Shown: one piece after another, positions 1 through 8,875 of the stretch
Layout of the letters: the number at the start of each line of letters is the position of its first letter
Numbering within the stretch: position 1 is the stretch's first letter
NCBI RefSeq assembly: GCF_016921115.1
Contig: NZ_JAFFZS010000003.1
Span: 369,399 to 433,398, forward strand
Length of the DNA stretch: 64,000 nucleotides
From: Streptomyces actuosus
Lineage (GTDB): Bacteria; Actinomycetota; Actinomycetes; Streptomycetales; Streptomycetaceae
Direction: 5' to 3'
Made by a program: the position numbers and the translations under genes
The notes under the pieces: generated by a model
Seen by the model: only the letters and a program-made list of their open reading frames with translations
Database searches by the model: none
Told to the model about the DNA's origin: nothing

Positions 1-110
1 GGTCCGCGTCCCCCGCCGCCGGAACCGTTCACGAGCCGCCCGCGCCCCGGTCGCCGTGTTTCGGCCAGTCGGCCTCGCGCATATGCCAGGAGACTGGCTG
101 GAAAAGCGTG

Positions 111-138
111 GTGACAGTGATTCAGGAGTGAACATACT
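111..138 (+). promoter_or_regulatory. candidate promoter for the first gene
   Basis: GTGACA at 111-116 and CATACT at 133-138 are separated by 16 bases, resembling the -35 and -10 elements of a vegetative (HrdB-type) promoter. Transcription would start near 145 and leave a leader of about 80 bases before the GTG at 228. The stretch is also less G+C-rich than its surroundings. This is a pattern match only. Confidence 0.35.
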
Positions 139-227
139 CGAACACGAGGGGTAGTGCACCGCACACGAGCCGCACGGAATGCCGGGCCGATCCGGCCGGC
201 GAACGACGCGTCACGGGGGAGTGAGAC

Positions 228-638
228 GTGCACGACGAGTTCCTGTGCCATGTCACGGCGTACGGCGTCTGCGACGGCCGGCGCGTCGGTGTACCGCTCG
301 GCACCTACCGGGCTCCCACGCTGGCGCTCGCGCTGTGGTGGCTGCGCGACCGGGCCTCCTGGATCGCCGAGCGGCTGGACCCCGGCCCCGACAGCGCACA
401 CGTGCCGACCGCCGCACTCGTGCCGGTCGCCGACGGGGTGCCCGACGTCCCGGGCGTGCTGCGCGCCTGGTGCGCCGACGCCGGCGAGCAGGAGCTGGTG
501 GCCGAGGAACTGGCCGACGGCCGGCTGGTGCGCGTCGCCGCCAGCGACGACACCACCGAGTACGAACTGCTCGCCGAGTCCGTCGACGCCCTGCGCATGC
601 AGCGGATGGCCGCGTCGCTGGCCATGCCCGTGGGCTGA
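228..638 (+). CDS. hypothetical protein
   Basis: This encodes 136 residues from a GTG start preceded by a purine-rich GGGGGAGTGAG ribosome-binding site. No family is recognised. The protein is soluble and acidic, with no signal peptide or membrane segment. A Trp-rich stretch (LALALWWLRDRASWIAERL) near residues 33-51 suggests an amphipathic helix, and the second half is rich in Glu and Asp. It lies 49 bases upstream of the FHA-ABC transporter gene in the same direction, so co-transcription is possible. Codon use is typical of the window, which supports a real gene, but the function is unknown. Confidence 0.7.
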   Translation: MHDEFLCHVTAYGVCDGRRVGVPLGTYRAPTLALALWWLRDRASWIAERLDPGPDSAHVPTAALVPVADGVPDVPGVLRAWCADAGEQELVAEELADGRLVRVAASDDTTEYELLAESVDALRMQRMAASLAMPVG

Positions 639-687
639 GGTCCCGGTCTGCGGGGCGCGCCGACCGCCAAATCGGTAGAATCCTGGC

Positions 688-3033
688 ATGGCGGAGCGGC
701 CGGCCCTGTCCACCGCGCCCGAACTCGTGCTCCAGACCGAGACGGGCTCCCTGGTGATGACCCCGGGCCGCGACTACCACGTCGGCCGGGACCCGCTGAG
801 CGACATCTTCCTCGACGACGCCCGCGTCTCCTGGCACCACGCCGTCCTGCACCCCGAGGCCGGCAGATGGGTCCTGCACGACGACGACAGCACCAACGGC
901 ACCTACACCGAGGGCCACCGCGTCCAGGACCGGTACGTCGGCTCCGGCAGTGTCATCCGCTTCGGCAACCCCGCCGACGGCCCCTGCGTGGTCCTCGTGA
1001 GCCCCCCGGAGCCGGAACCGGTGCCCGAGCGTCCGTCGGAGGTCTCCATGCCGGCGCTGACCGGCACCTTCCGGCAGCCCACCACCGTCCGCCCGCTGCC
1101 CGCCCGCAGCGTGCGCATCGGCCGTGCCGCCGACAACGACCTCGTCGTCGACGACCTGACCGTCTCCCGCCGCCACGCCGAACTGCGCTTCGCGCCCGGG
1201 GCCGGCTACGAGATCGCCGACGTCGGCAGCCACAACGGCACGTTCCTCAACGGCCGCCGCGTCACCAGCGCCCCGCTCGCCCCCGGCGACATCGTCGGCA
1301 TCGGCCACTCCGCCTTCTGCCTCGTGGGCGACCAGCTCCAGGAGTACGTCGACACCGGAGAGGTCTCCCTCGACGTCCAGGACCTCACGGTCGTCGTCGA
1401 CCGGGGCCGCAAGACCCTGCTGGAACAGGTGTCCTTCCCCGTCGGGGCCAAGTGCCTGCTCGCCGTCGTCGGACCCAGCGGCGCGGGCAAGTCCACGCTG
1501 CTGGGCGCCCTGACCGGGCAGCGCCCCGCCGACCACGGCACCGTCCTGTACGACGGGCGCGACCTCTACCACGACTACGCCGAACTGCGGCAGCGCATCG
1601 GCCTCGTCCCGCAGGACGACATCCTGCACTCCCAGCTCACCGTCCGCAGCGCCCTCGGCTACGCCGCCGAACTGCGCTTCCCGCAGGACGCCGCCCGGGA
1701 CGAGCGGCGCACCCGCGTCGACGAGGTCGTCCGCGAACTCGGCCTGGACCAGCGCGCCGCGCAGCCCGTGCACAGCCTCTCGGGCGGCCAGCGCAAACGC
1801 GTCAGTGTGGCGCTGGAGCTGCTGACCAAACCCTCGCTGCTCTTCCTGGACGAGCCGACCTCGGGTCTGGACCCGGGCATGGACCGCTCGGTGATGCACA
1901 TGCTGCGCGGGCTCGCTGACGACGGCCGCACCGTCATCGTCGTCACCCACAGCGTGCTCAGCCTCGACGTCTGCGACCGGCTGCTGGTGCTCGCCCCCGG
2001 CGGGCGGATCGCCTACTACGGGCCGCCCCGGGAAGCCCTGCCCTACTTCGGGTTCGAGGAGTGGCCCGAGGCCTTCGAGTCGTTCGAACGGGACCGCGAA
2101 CGCGACTGGGCAGGCGACTACCGCCTCTCCGTCCAGTACCGCAGATACGTCTCCGACGCCGGAGTGCAGCCCCACCGGCCCCGCGAGGGCCCGGTGATCA
2201 TGACTCCGCCGTCCCCGCCGCGCAGCTGGGGCGCCCAGCTCGGCACGCTCGTGCGCCGTTACACCGCGGCTCTCAGCGCCGACCGCACCTTCCTCGCCAT
2301 CATGATCGCGCTGCCGTTCGTGATGGGCGCCATGGCCCGCGCGCTCGCCGGCAGCGAGCTCACCCGGGAGACCGCGATGAACGCGCTGCTGATCCTGTGC
2401 GTCGGCGGCGTGCTCACCGGCGCCGCCAACGCCGTGCGCGAGCTGGTCAAGGAACGCGTGATCTACCAGCGGGAGCGGGCCGTCGGCCTGCCCAGATCGG
2501 CGTACCTGATGTCCAAGGTGGTGGTGCTGGGCACGGTCACGATCCTCCAAGCCGTGGTCCTCACCCTCGTCGCCCTGCTCGGCGTCGACCTCAACGCGCC
2601 CGGGGGCGAGGGCGTGCTGATGCCCCCGCTCGTCGAGATCACCATCGCCGTCGCCCTGCTCGCGTTCACCGCGATGATGCTCGGCCTGCTGATCTCCGCG
2701 CTGGTGCGCAAGGAGGAGGTGACGATGCCGCTGCTGGTGCTGCTGGCGATCGTCCAGGTCGTCTTCTGCGGTGCCCTGCTGCCGCTCGACGGGGTGCCGG
2801 GCCTGAACCAGCTGTCCTGGCTGGTGCCCTCCCGATGGGCGTTCGGCGCGATGGCCGGCACCCTCGACCTGGCCCGCATCGTGCCCGGCGACCTCACCGG
2901 CGACCCCCTCTTCGCCCACGACACCGGGACCTGGCTGCTCGACATCGGCATGCTGCTCGTGCTGTCTCTGCTCTTCGGGCTGCTGGTGGCCCGGCTGCTG
3001 CGCCGCCACGAGCCCGCCGTGATGCGGAGGTAG
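688..3033 (+). CDS. FHA-domain ABC transporter, fused ATPase and permease
   Basis: This 781-residue protein has two forkhead-associated domains, near residues 20-110 and 130-215. Each shows the GR, S-xx-H and NGT motifs of phosphothreonine-binding FHA folds. An ABCG-type ATPase follows: Walker A GPSGAGKST near residue 263, signature LSGGQRKR near 365 and Walker B LLFLDEPTSGLD near 385. About six membrane segments of ABC-2 type lie after residue 530. The substrate cannot be read from the sequence. The next two genes follow within 9 bases, and the last encodes a Ser/Thr kinase. It is therefore reasonable to infer that the FHA domains bind a phosphothreonine made by that kinase. Fused FHA-FHA-ABC half-transporters of this kind are known in actinomycetes. 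Confidence 0.93.
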   Translation: MAERPALSTAPELVLQTETGSLVMTPGRDYHVGRDPLSDIFLDDARVSWHHAVLHPEAGRWVLHDDDSTNGTYTEGHRVQDRYVGSGSVIRFGNPADGPCVVLVSPPEPEPVPERPSEVSMPALTGTFRQPTTVRPLPARSVRIGRAADNDLVVDDLTVSRRHAELRFAPGAGYEIADVGSHNGTFLNGRRVTSAPLAPGDIVGIGHSAFCLVGDQLQEYVDTGEVSLDVQDLTVVVDRGRKTLLEQVSFPVGAKCLLAVVGPSGAGKSTLLGALTGQRPADHGTVLYDGRDLYHDYAELRQRIGLVPQDDILHSQLTVRSALGYAAELRFPQDAARDERRTRVDEVVRELGLDQRAAQPVHSLSGGQRKRVSVALELLTKPSLLFLDEPTSGLDPGMDRSVMHMLRGLADDGRTVIVVTHSVLSLDVCDRLLVLAPGGRIAYYGPPREALPYFGFEEWPEAFESFERDRERDWAGDYRLSVQYRRYVSDAGVQPHRPREGPVIMTPPSPPRSWGAQLGTLVRRYTAALSADRTFLAIMIALPFVMGAMARALAGSELTRETAMNALLILCVGGVLTGAANAVRELVKERVIYQRERAVGLPRSAYLMSKVVVLGTVTILQAVVLTLVALLGVDLNAPGGEGVLMPPLVEITIAVALLAFTAMMLGLLISALVRKEEVTMPLLVLLAIVQVVFCGALLPLDGVPGLNQLSWLVPSRWAFGAMAGTLDLARIVPGDLTGDPLFAHDTGTWLLDIGMLLVLSLLFGLLVARLLRRHEPAVMRR

Positions 3034-3042
3034 GCGAGAGCG

Positions 3043-3597
3043 ATGACCCTGCCGACGCCCGGCTTCCGGCCCTCGCACGTGGTCCCCCCGGACGGCATGC
3101 CCGCCTGGGAGTCCCCCGACCCGACCCGGCCCACCGTCTCCCTGGATCCGCTGCTGCCCGTCCAGCTCACCGAGCGGCGCGGCGACTGGGGGCACGTGCT
3201 GTGCGCCAACGGCTGGTCCGCCTGGGTCGACGGCCGCCTCCTGGTCGCCGTACCCCAGGACCCACCCACCGCGGACGGCTCCCTGGAGGCCGCCGGCGAC
3301 CCCCTCGCGCTGCTCTCCGGCGTCGAGACCGTCCTCGCCCGCTACCGCGCCGCCGCCCAGGAGCTCGCCGCCGGCGGGCTCGACGGCGCCGCCTTCCGGC
3401 AGCGCACCGAGGGGCTGCGGATCGGAGTGGTGGTGGACGGGGAGGACATGTGGCTGTACGACGCCGAGCGCGACCGGTGGCTCTACGGGGACGGCACCCG
3501 GGTGACCACGTACGCGGCCGAGGGGGAACCGCGCCCACCCGGGCAGGGCGCCGGACACGCCCCGACGCGCGTAGTGGCGCCCGACGGTGACGGCTGA
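3043..3597 (+). CDS. hypothetical protein with SH3-like segment
   Basis: This encodes 184 residues. Residues 40-70 (LLPVQLTERRGDWGHVLCAN, then GWSAWVDGR) look like a bacterial SH3-type beta barrel. A helical Ala/Leu-rich segment follows, and then a short domain with GEDMWLYDAERDRWLYGDG. There is no signal peptide or membrane helix, so it probably acts in the cytoplasm. It starts 9 bases after the FHA-ABC stop, and its TGA overlaps the kinase ATG (TGATG), so the three genes are translationally coupled. It may be an adaptor between kinase and transporter. That role is inference from position only. Confidence 0.8.
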   Translation: MTLPTPGFRPSHVVPPDGMPAWESPDPTRPTVSLDPLLPVQLTERRGDWGHVLCANGWSAWVDGRLLVAVPQDPPTADGSLEAAGDPLALLSGVETVLARYRAAAQELAAGGLDGAAFRQRTEGLRIGVVVDGEDMWLYDAERDRWLYGDGTRVTTYAAEGEPRPPGQGAGHAPTRVVAPDGDG

Positions 3598-4592
3598 TGG
3601 GCGGTGACACGAGCCTGTTCTCCGGTCGCCCCTCCGAGCTGATCGGCCGCCGGGTCGCGGGCTACCGCATCGAGCAGGAGATCGGCCGCGGCGGCATGGC
3701 CGTCGTCTACCGCGCGCGCGACCTGAGGCTGGACCGCACGGTGGCGCTGAAGCTGCTGGCACCGGAGCTGGCACGCAACGACACCTTCCGCAAGCGCTTC
3801 GTCCACGAGTCCCGGACGGCCGCCGCCATCGACCACCCGCACATCGTGCCGGTCTTCGAGGCGGGCGAGACCGACGGCGTGCTCTACATCGCCATGCGCT
3901 ACGTCGCCGGCAGCGATCTGCGGCACCTGCTCGACCGGCAGGGGCCCCTGCCGCTGGCCACCGCCGTGCGCATCGCCACACAGGTCGCCTCGGCGCTCGA
4001 CGCCGCACACGATCACGGGCTGGTCCACCGGGACGTCAAGCCGGGCAACATCCTGGTGGCCCGCGGCACCGACAGCGACCATCCCGAGCACGTCTACCTC
4101 ACCGACTTCGGGCTGACCAAGAAGTCGCTGTCGCTGACCGGGTTCACCACCGTCGGCCAGTTCGTGGGCACCCTCGACTACGTCGCCCCCGAACAGATCT
4201 CCGGCCGACCCGTCGACGGCCGCTGCGACGTCTACGGCCTCGCCTGCGTCGTGCACGAGACCCTGGCCGGCCGTCCGCCGTTCCGCCGCGACGACGACAT
4301 GGCTCTGCTGTGGGCCCACCAGTACGACGAGCCCCCGCCGCTCACCGAGGCACGCCCGGACCTGCCGCCCGAGGTCGACGCGGTCTTCGCCCGGGCCCTG
4401 GCCAAGAGCCCCGACGAACGCTACGACTCCTGCCTGGCGTTCGTCTCGGCGCTGCGCGACGCCGGTACCGGCGGCCCCGCGGCCGGGCACGCGCCGACCG
4501 AGGTCGACGTGGCGGTGGCCCCCGCACCCGCCGGCGGGACCGCGAAACCGCCCCCCGCCTGGGCGGAGCCCGTCATGCGTCGCCGGGGGTGA
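3597..4592 (+). CDS. serine/threonine protein kinase, cytoplasmic
   Basis: This 331-residue Hanks-type kinase has all the catalytic motifs: glycine loop IGRGGMAVVY, lysine in TVALKLL, HRDVKPGNIL, DFGLTKK and APEQ. It lacks the transmembrane segment and PASTA repeats of PknB, so it should be soluble. The ATG overlaps the stop of the SH3-like gene. The FHA domains of the first gene in the operon are the obvious candidate readers or substrates of its phosphorylation. The last 20 bases overlap the convergent membrane-protein gene. The C-terminal 50 residues are Pro/Ala-rich and probably disordered. Confidence 0.93.
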   Translation: MGGDTSLFSGRPSELIGRRVAGYRIEQEIGRGGMAVVYRARDLRLDRTVALKLLAPELARNDTFRKRFVHESRTAAAIDHPHIVPVFEAGETDGVLYIAMRYVAGSDLRHLLDRQGPLPLATAVRIATQVASALDAAHDHGLVHRDVKPGNILVARGTDSDHPEHVYLTDFGLTKKSLSLTGFTTVGQFVGTLDYVAPEQISGRPVDGRCDVYGLACVVHETLAGRPPFRRDDDMALLWAHQYDEPPPLTEARPDLPPEVDAVFARALAKSPDERYDSCLAFVSALRDAGTGGPAAGHAPTEVDVAVAPAPAGGTAKPPPAWAEPVMRRRG

Positions 4593-5844
4593 CGCCGCGC
4601 CGCCGCACCGGCCGGGCGGCCAGGGCCCCGAGGAAGCCGGCCACCAGCCCCCACAGCAGGGCCAGGCCCAGCGCGGGCCACACGTCGGCGCGCAGGAACA
4701 GCCGCGCGGACAGGGCGCCGCCGAGGTCGCCGATGCCGAACAGGGACAGGCCGAGGTGCGCCGAGATCCGGCAGACGAGGCAGATCATCAGCACGGTCAG
4801 CGCCAGCGCCACGGCCAGGTGCACCGCGTGCTGCCACGTCCGCATGCGGGCCGGTGACCGGACCGCCGTCAGGAACCCCGCCGCGAGCAGCAGGACGGCC
4901 TCGACGACCACGAGCCACCACCACCGGTTGTCGTAGTCGGCCAGCGCTTGCAGGTTCAGAGTGGAGACGTCCGGCGTGCGCAGCACCTCGTCCAGCACAT
5001 GCGGCATCGGCAGGTCGAACGGGCCTTGCACCCGGCCGTGCCAGTCGGCGCCCAGGCCGATGGTCAGGGCCGGCCACACCACGTTGGGCAGCCCGAGCAG
5101 CGCCACGGCGAGCGTCTCGGCCGGGTGCCCGCGGGTCGCCGCGACGACCACGGCGACGACCAGGCCCGCCACGACGTGCACGAGCAGCAGCACCACCATG
5201 GCGTACGCGGCGGGGCGCACCGATGTCTGGAAGGGCAGCAACCTGCCCGGCAGCGGCGCCCGCCGTGACACGGCCAGCGCCAGCAGCAGGGTCCCGGCCA
5301 GCCACACCAGGCCGACGACCACGGTCAGCGGCACGTTCGCGCGGAACCCGACCTCCGGAGAGACGCCGAACAGGTCGCCCAGGTCGCTGATGGTCTCGTC
5401 GCCCAGCGGGACGGCGAAGGTGTGCCGGGCCGCCAGCGCCAGGCCGATCAGTCCGAGCAGCCAGACCACGGCGATGCGGCCGGCCCAGCCGGCCAGTTCG
5501 CCGGCGCTCGCGACCGCCCGGTGTCGCAACGGCCGCAGGAATCCGGCCGCGACGACGAGCACCCCGGCCAGCGTGACCGACAGCGGCATCACCGTCAGCC
5601 CGGCCGCGGTGTCGGCGAGACCCCCGGCGTTCCCGGACACCTCCACGGTGCCGCCGACGGCCGTGACCACGGTCGCCGCGACCACGGGTGCGAAGCCGCC
5701 GCCCGGAAGATCGGCGGCGCCCGCCGCCCACAGGCCCAGCGCAGCGGTGACCCCCATGGCGACCAGGCCGGCCAGCGCGGTGGCGACGGCCTGCACCCAG
5801 CCGTGCGGGGCGACGGTCCGGCCGGAAGGGTTCGACGGGCTCAC
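4573..5844 (-). CDS. streptophobe-type integral membrane protein
   Basis: This encodes 423 residues from a GTG start, with about ten hydrophobic helices spread over the whole length. It resembles the streptophobe family of actinobacterial membrane proteins, whose function is not established. Conserved-looking segments include NVVWPALTIGLGADWHG and a short periplasmic or cytosolic loop around PMPHVLDEVL. A positively charged tail (RPVRRRG) suggests a cytoplasmic C-terminus. The gene converges on the Ser/Thr kinase and their ends overlap by 20 bases. No enzymatic motif is visible. Confidence 0.82.
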   Translation of the reverse strand: MSPSNPSGRTVAPHGWVQAVATALAGLVAMGVTAALGLWAAGAADLPGGGFAPVVAATVVTAVGGTVEVSGNAGGLADTAAGLTVMPLSVTLAGVLVVAAGFLRPLRHRAVASAGELAGWAGRIAVVWLLGLIGLALAARHTFAVPLGDETISDLGDLFGVSPEVGFRANVPLTVVVGLVWLAGTLLLALAVSRRAPLPGRLLPFQTSVRPAAYAMVVLLLVHVVAGLVVAVVVAATRGHPAETLAVALLGLPNVVWPALTIGLGADWHGRVQGPFDLPMPHVLDEVLRTPDVSTLNLQALADYDNRWWWLVVVEAVLLLAAGFLTAVRSPARMRTWQHAVHLAVALALTVLMICLVCRISAHLGLSLFGIGDLGGALSARLFLRADVWPALGLALLWGLVAGFLGALAARPVRRRGVTPGDA

Positions 5845-6004
5845 ACCGCCACGCTAAGCAGCCCCGGGGCCGCGCGCCCGCCGAGAGACCCGTCCGCGTC
5901 CCGCTTGCGGCGCGGGAGCGAGCGATGCACACAATAGGGTGTTGTGGATCGAATGGGCTGAATTCGGGTTATTCCGATGGGGCCCCACGCGGGAAGAAGT
6001 GCTC

Positions 6005-7117
6005 GTGAGCGTCGAACCGCCGTCGTCCGGCCGCCCCACAGGGCCGCCGTCCGGCCCCCTGTCGGGGCCCTCCCAGCCGCCCTCGGGCCCGCCCTCCCAG
6101 CCGCCCGGCACGGGCGGGGGAGACGGCGGACCCGAACCCCACCACCCCTGGTGGCGGTCCGCGCCGCGGGTGGCCGCTGCCGCCGCCGCGGTGGTCGCCG
6201 TCGTGGCTCTGGTCGTCGTCCTCACCCGGCCCGACGGCGGCTCGGGCGGCGGCGGAGGCGGCGAGATCTTCGCCCAGCCGGCGGCCAACACCGGACCCGA
6301 CCCGTTCACCGCGTCCACCGCGGAGGACAGCTCCGCCCCGCCCGTCTCGCCCCCCGCGCCCGGCGAGTCCGCACCCGCCAACGAGGTGCGCGGGGTCAGC
6401 GGCGGCGCCCCCGGCCTGTACGGCGGCACCCGCAACACCTCCAGCTGCGACGTGGAGAAGCAGATCAAGTTCCTCCAGTCCGACCCGGACAAGAACCAGG
6501 CCTTCGCGTCGGTCGCGGGCGTCCAGCCCTCCAAGGTGCCCGGCTACCTGCGCGCCCTCACCCCCGTCCAGCTGCGCATGGACACCCGGGTGACCAACCA
6601 CGGCTACCGTGACGGTTCCGCCACCACGTACCAGGCTGTCCTCCAGGCGGGCACCGCCGTCCTCGTCGACGGCCACGGCGTGCCCCGGGTGCGCTGTGCC
6701 TGCGGCAACCCGCTCACGCAGCCCGTCGCCCAGCAGGGAACCCCGAAGGTCACCGGCGACACCTGGCCGTCGTACAACCCCGCGAACGTCGTGGTGGTCC
6801 AGCCGACGACGACGATCATCAACATCTTCGTCCTCTACGACCCGGACGACCACGACTGGTTCGCCCGCCAGCGCGGTGACACCGGCCACCACGACAAGCC
6901 GACCCCGCCGCCGGCCACGCCCACCCCGAGTGTCACGCCCACCAGCCCCACGCCGTGCCCCTCCGGTGACGAGACACCGCCGACCGGCTGCCCGTCGACG
7001 TCGACCAGCCCCTCCACGCCGTCCTCGGACTCGCAGTCGCCCGGCTCGGAGTCCCCGGGCTCCACACCGCCGAGCCAGTCGCCGTCGTCCGAGCCGCCGC
7101 CCAGCCAGACGTCGTAG
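6005..7117 (+). CDS. membrane-anchored DUF6777-like protein with Pro/Ser/Thr tail
   Basis: This encodes about 370 residues. A Pro/Gly-rich cytosolic N-terminus comes first, then one hydrophobic segment (AAAAAVVAVVALVVVLT, about residues 40-60), then an exported domain with paired cysteines (CACGNP and TSSCDVEKQ). The C-terminus is a long Pro/Ser/Thr linker. The exported domain matches what I know of DUF6777, which has no assigned role. The GTG at 6005 is preferred because GGGAAGAAG lies just upstream; GTG at 5999 and 5939 are alternatives. Starting at 5939 would add an in-frame TTA codon, rare in Streptomyces. The open frame resumes after the TAG with matching composition. Confidence 0.78.
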   Translation: MSVEPPSSGRPTGPPSGPLSGPSQPPSGPPSQPPGTGGGDGGPEPHHPWWRSAPRVAAAAAAVVAVVALVVVLTRPDGGSGGGGGGEIFAQPAANTGPDPFTASTAEDSSAPPVSPPAPGESAPANEVRGVSGGAPGLYGGTRNTSSCDVEKQIKFLQSDPDKNQAFASVAGVQPSKVPGYLRALTPVQLRMDTRVTNHGYRDGSATTYQAVLQAGTAVLVDGHGVPRVRCACGNPLTQPVAQQGTPKVTGDTWPSYNPANVVVVQPTTTIINIFVLYDPDDHDWFARQRGDTGHHDKPTPPPATPTPSVTPTSPTPCPSGDETPPTGCPSTSTSPSTPSSDSQSPGSESPGSTPPSQSPSSEPPPSQTS

Positions 7118-7279
7118 GGCGGTGGGACGTCCACCACCTCGGCGCCCGCGACCGGCGCGTCGCCGGCGACGACGTCCACCTCGGCCTCGGCCCCGATGTC
7201 CCGGTCGCCGGGCGCCGCCGCCACGGGCGCCGGGCCGTCCGCGCGGACGACCGCCGGCGCACCGGCACTCACGCTGTAA
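7118..7279 (+). other. in-frame coding-like tail after the TAG of the DUF6777-like gene
   Basis: Directly after the TAG at 7115-7117, the same frame stays open for 53 codons to a TAA at 7277-7279. The extra codons encode a Thr/Ser/Ala/Pro/Gly-rich stretch of the same kind as the tail before the stop. About 94% have G or C in the third position, and arginine is rare. It looks like the original end of the gene cut by a nonsense change, a sequencing error, or a readthrough extension. Low-complexity G+C-rich DNA can also mimic coding sequence. Confidence 0.45.
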
Positions 7280-7388
7280 CCAACAGCACTCCCCGACGCA
7301 CCAGCCCCGGGGAGTGCACCGCCGTGCTCGGGGTACGAGGACTGGTGCAGCACGATCCGGCCAGTCCGGCTATCCAGAAAGACCACGC

Positions 7389-7844
7389 ATGACCGAACAC
7401 CTGGGCGGGGCAGTGATACCCACTGGTTTCGACGTGCCCGTGGAACCACTCAGACGGGCCGCCCACTACACCGGCGAACCGGGGAGCATCGCCGCTGCGC
7501 GGGCGTTCACCGCGCAGTTCGTCGATCAGCTCAGGACCGAGTGGTGCGCCATGATCGGCGACCGGGCACGCGACGAGCTCATGCTCGTCGTGAGCGAACT
7601 CGTGACCAACGCCGACCGGCACAGCAACGGCCCCTACGTCCTGGACCTGGAGGGCACCGACACGGCTGTGACGGTCTGCGTCTACGACAGCAGCGTCGCT
7701 CTTCCCCTGCGTTTCCCGCGCGACCCCACACGGATCGGCCGCCACGGTCTGGAGATCGTCCACGCCCTGGCGACCGAGGTGAGGTGCGAGGTGGTGCCGG
7801 TCGGAAAGCGCGTCCGGGCCGTGGTGCCGCTGCAGGCGCGGTGA
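7389..7844 (+). CDS. anti-sigma-factor-type ATP-binding protein (HATPase_c_2)
   Basis: This 151-residue single-domain GHKL ATPase belongs to the RsbW/SpoIIAB-like group found in many copies in Streptomyces. The N box is ELVTNADRHSNG, the G1 region VYDSSVALP, and the second glycine loop IGRHGLEIVHALA. Such proteins bind sigma factors or STAS antagonists and sometimes phosphorylate the latter. The ATG at 7389 is taken because the upstream part of the frame reads through the DUF6777 gene in another phase. The gene converges on a SigL-like sigma factor and is separated from it by a strong hairpin terminator. That sigma factor is a plausible but unproven partner. Confidence 0.85.
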   Translation: MTEHLGGAVIPTGFDVPVEPLRRAAHYTGEPGSIAAARAFTAQFVDQLRTEWCAMIGDRARDELMLVVSELVTNADRHSNGPYVLDLEGTDTAVTVCVYDSSVALPLRFPRDPTRIGRHGLEIVHALATEVRCEVVPVGKRVRAVVPLQAR

Positions 7845-7881
7845 GCCGGCCCGGACCGCGCACGACGTGAGCCGATCCGGA

Positions 7882-7920
7882 CGTGGGGAGCGGGCCGTCC
7901 CCGACGGCCCGCTCCCCACG
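7882..7920. terminator. bidirectional hairpin terminator
   Basis: A perfect 18-bp inverted repeat (CGTGGGGAGCGGGCCGTC and its complement) surrounds a 3-base loop. It fills the gap between the stops of two convergent genes, 7844 and 7926. There is no T-run, as is common for Streptomyces terminators. Confidence 0.8.
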
Positions 7921-7925
7921 CTTGT

Positions 7926-8813
7926 TCAGGCGTGGTCCAGCTCGCCCAGCATGCCCTCCCGCAGCCGTGTGATGATCCGCTTGATCAGCCGCGAGACGTG
8001 CATCTGCGAGCATCCCAGCCGCGCGCCGATCTCGGCCTGTGTCGCCTCTTCCACGAATCGCAGATGCAGGATCTGCCGGTCGCGTTCGTCGAGGTCCGCC
8101 ATCAGCGGGGCCAGCGACTGGAAGTCCTCCACGAGCCGCAGCCCGTCCTCCTCGACGCCGATGAAGTCCGCGAGGACGGCCTCTCCCTGCTCCGGCCCGT
8201 CGCCGGTGAGCGCCGCGTCCAGCGAGGAGGAGTTGTACCCGTTGGCGGCGATCTGCGCCTCTACGACCTGGTTCTCCGAGAGGTTCATCAGCGTGGCCAG
8301 CTCCGACACCGTCGGCTCCCGGTCCAGCCGGCCCGACAGTTCGTCCCGCGCCTTGGCCAGTTCCACCCGCAGCTCCTGCAGTCGCCGAGGAACGTGTACC
8401 GCCCACGTCGTGTCCCGGAAGAACCGCTTGATCTCACCGACGATGTACGGCAGCGCGAACGAGGTGAACTCCACCTCGCGGGACAGCTCGAACCGGTCGA
8501 TGGCCTTGATCAGGCCGATCATCCCGGTCTGGACGATGTCCTCCATGTCGTCCCCGCGACCCCGGAAACGCCCCGCGGCGAATCGCACCAAGGACATGTT
8601 CATCTCGATGAGGGTGTTGCGGGCGTACTGGTACTCGTGCGTGCCCTCCTCGAGCTCTGCCAGGCGCCTGAAGAACTGACGCGACAGCTGCCGCGCGTCG
8701 CGCGGTGCCACACTCCGTGCGTCGACGACGTCCGGCAGGGCTCCCTCACCCGTGCTGGTCCCGGTGCTCTTCTCCACGACCTCTGTCTCCTGCCGGATCA
8801 CGGCGGTGGACAT
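7926..8813 (-). CDS. sigL: SigB/SigF/SigG-family RNA polymerase sigma factor, SigL-like
   Basis: This encodes 295 residues. Region 2 is visible in MEDIVQTGMIGLIKAIDRF and FALPYIVGEIKRFFRD, region 3 in EPTVSELATLMNLSENQV, and the region 4 helix-turn-helix in TQAEIGARLGCSQMHVSRL. These are hallmarks of the stress-responsive SigB/F/G group, which is controlled by partner switching. The ATG at 8813 is chosen because GGAGGGG sits seven bases upstream; an upstream ATG at 8855 would add 14 residues. The gene is divergent from popR with clpP3/clpP4 beyond, an arrangement I recall for sigL of S. coelicolor. The symbol rests on that synteny. A candidate SigB-type promoter lies 63 bases upstream. Confidence 0.88.
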   Translation of the reverse strand: MSTAVIRQETEVVEKSTGTSTGEGALPDVVDARSVAPRDARQLSRQFFRRLAELEEGTHEYQYARNTLIEMNMSLVRFAAGRFRGRGDDMEDIVQTGMIGLIKAIDRFELSREVEFTSFALPYIVGEIKRFFRDTTWAVHVPRRLQELRVELAKARDELSGRLDREPTVSELATLMNLSENQVVEAQIAANGYNSSSLDAALTGDGPEQGEAVLADFIGVEEDGLRLVEDFQSLAPLMADLDERDRQILHLRFVEEATQAEIGARLGCSQMHVSRLIKRIITRLREGMLGELDHA

Positions 8814-8875
8814 CGGCTTCCCCTCCTGCAAGTCGAATGAGACGGACGTCGGCATCGTGCTCACCGAGGGTCCGA

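Noticed and set aside
253..4008. A 1,251-codon open frame on the minus strand across the FHA-ABC operon
   Set aside because: It is antisense to three well-supported genes, has no recognisable domain and reflects the high G+C content that suppresses stops.
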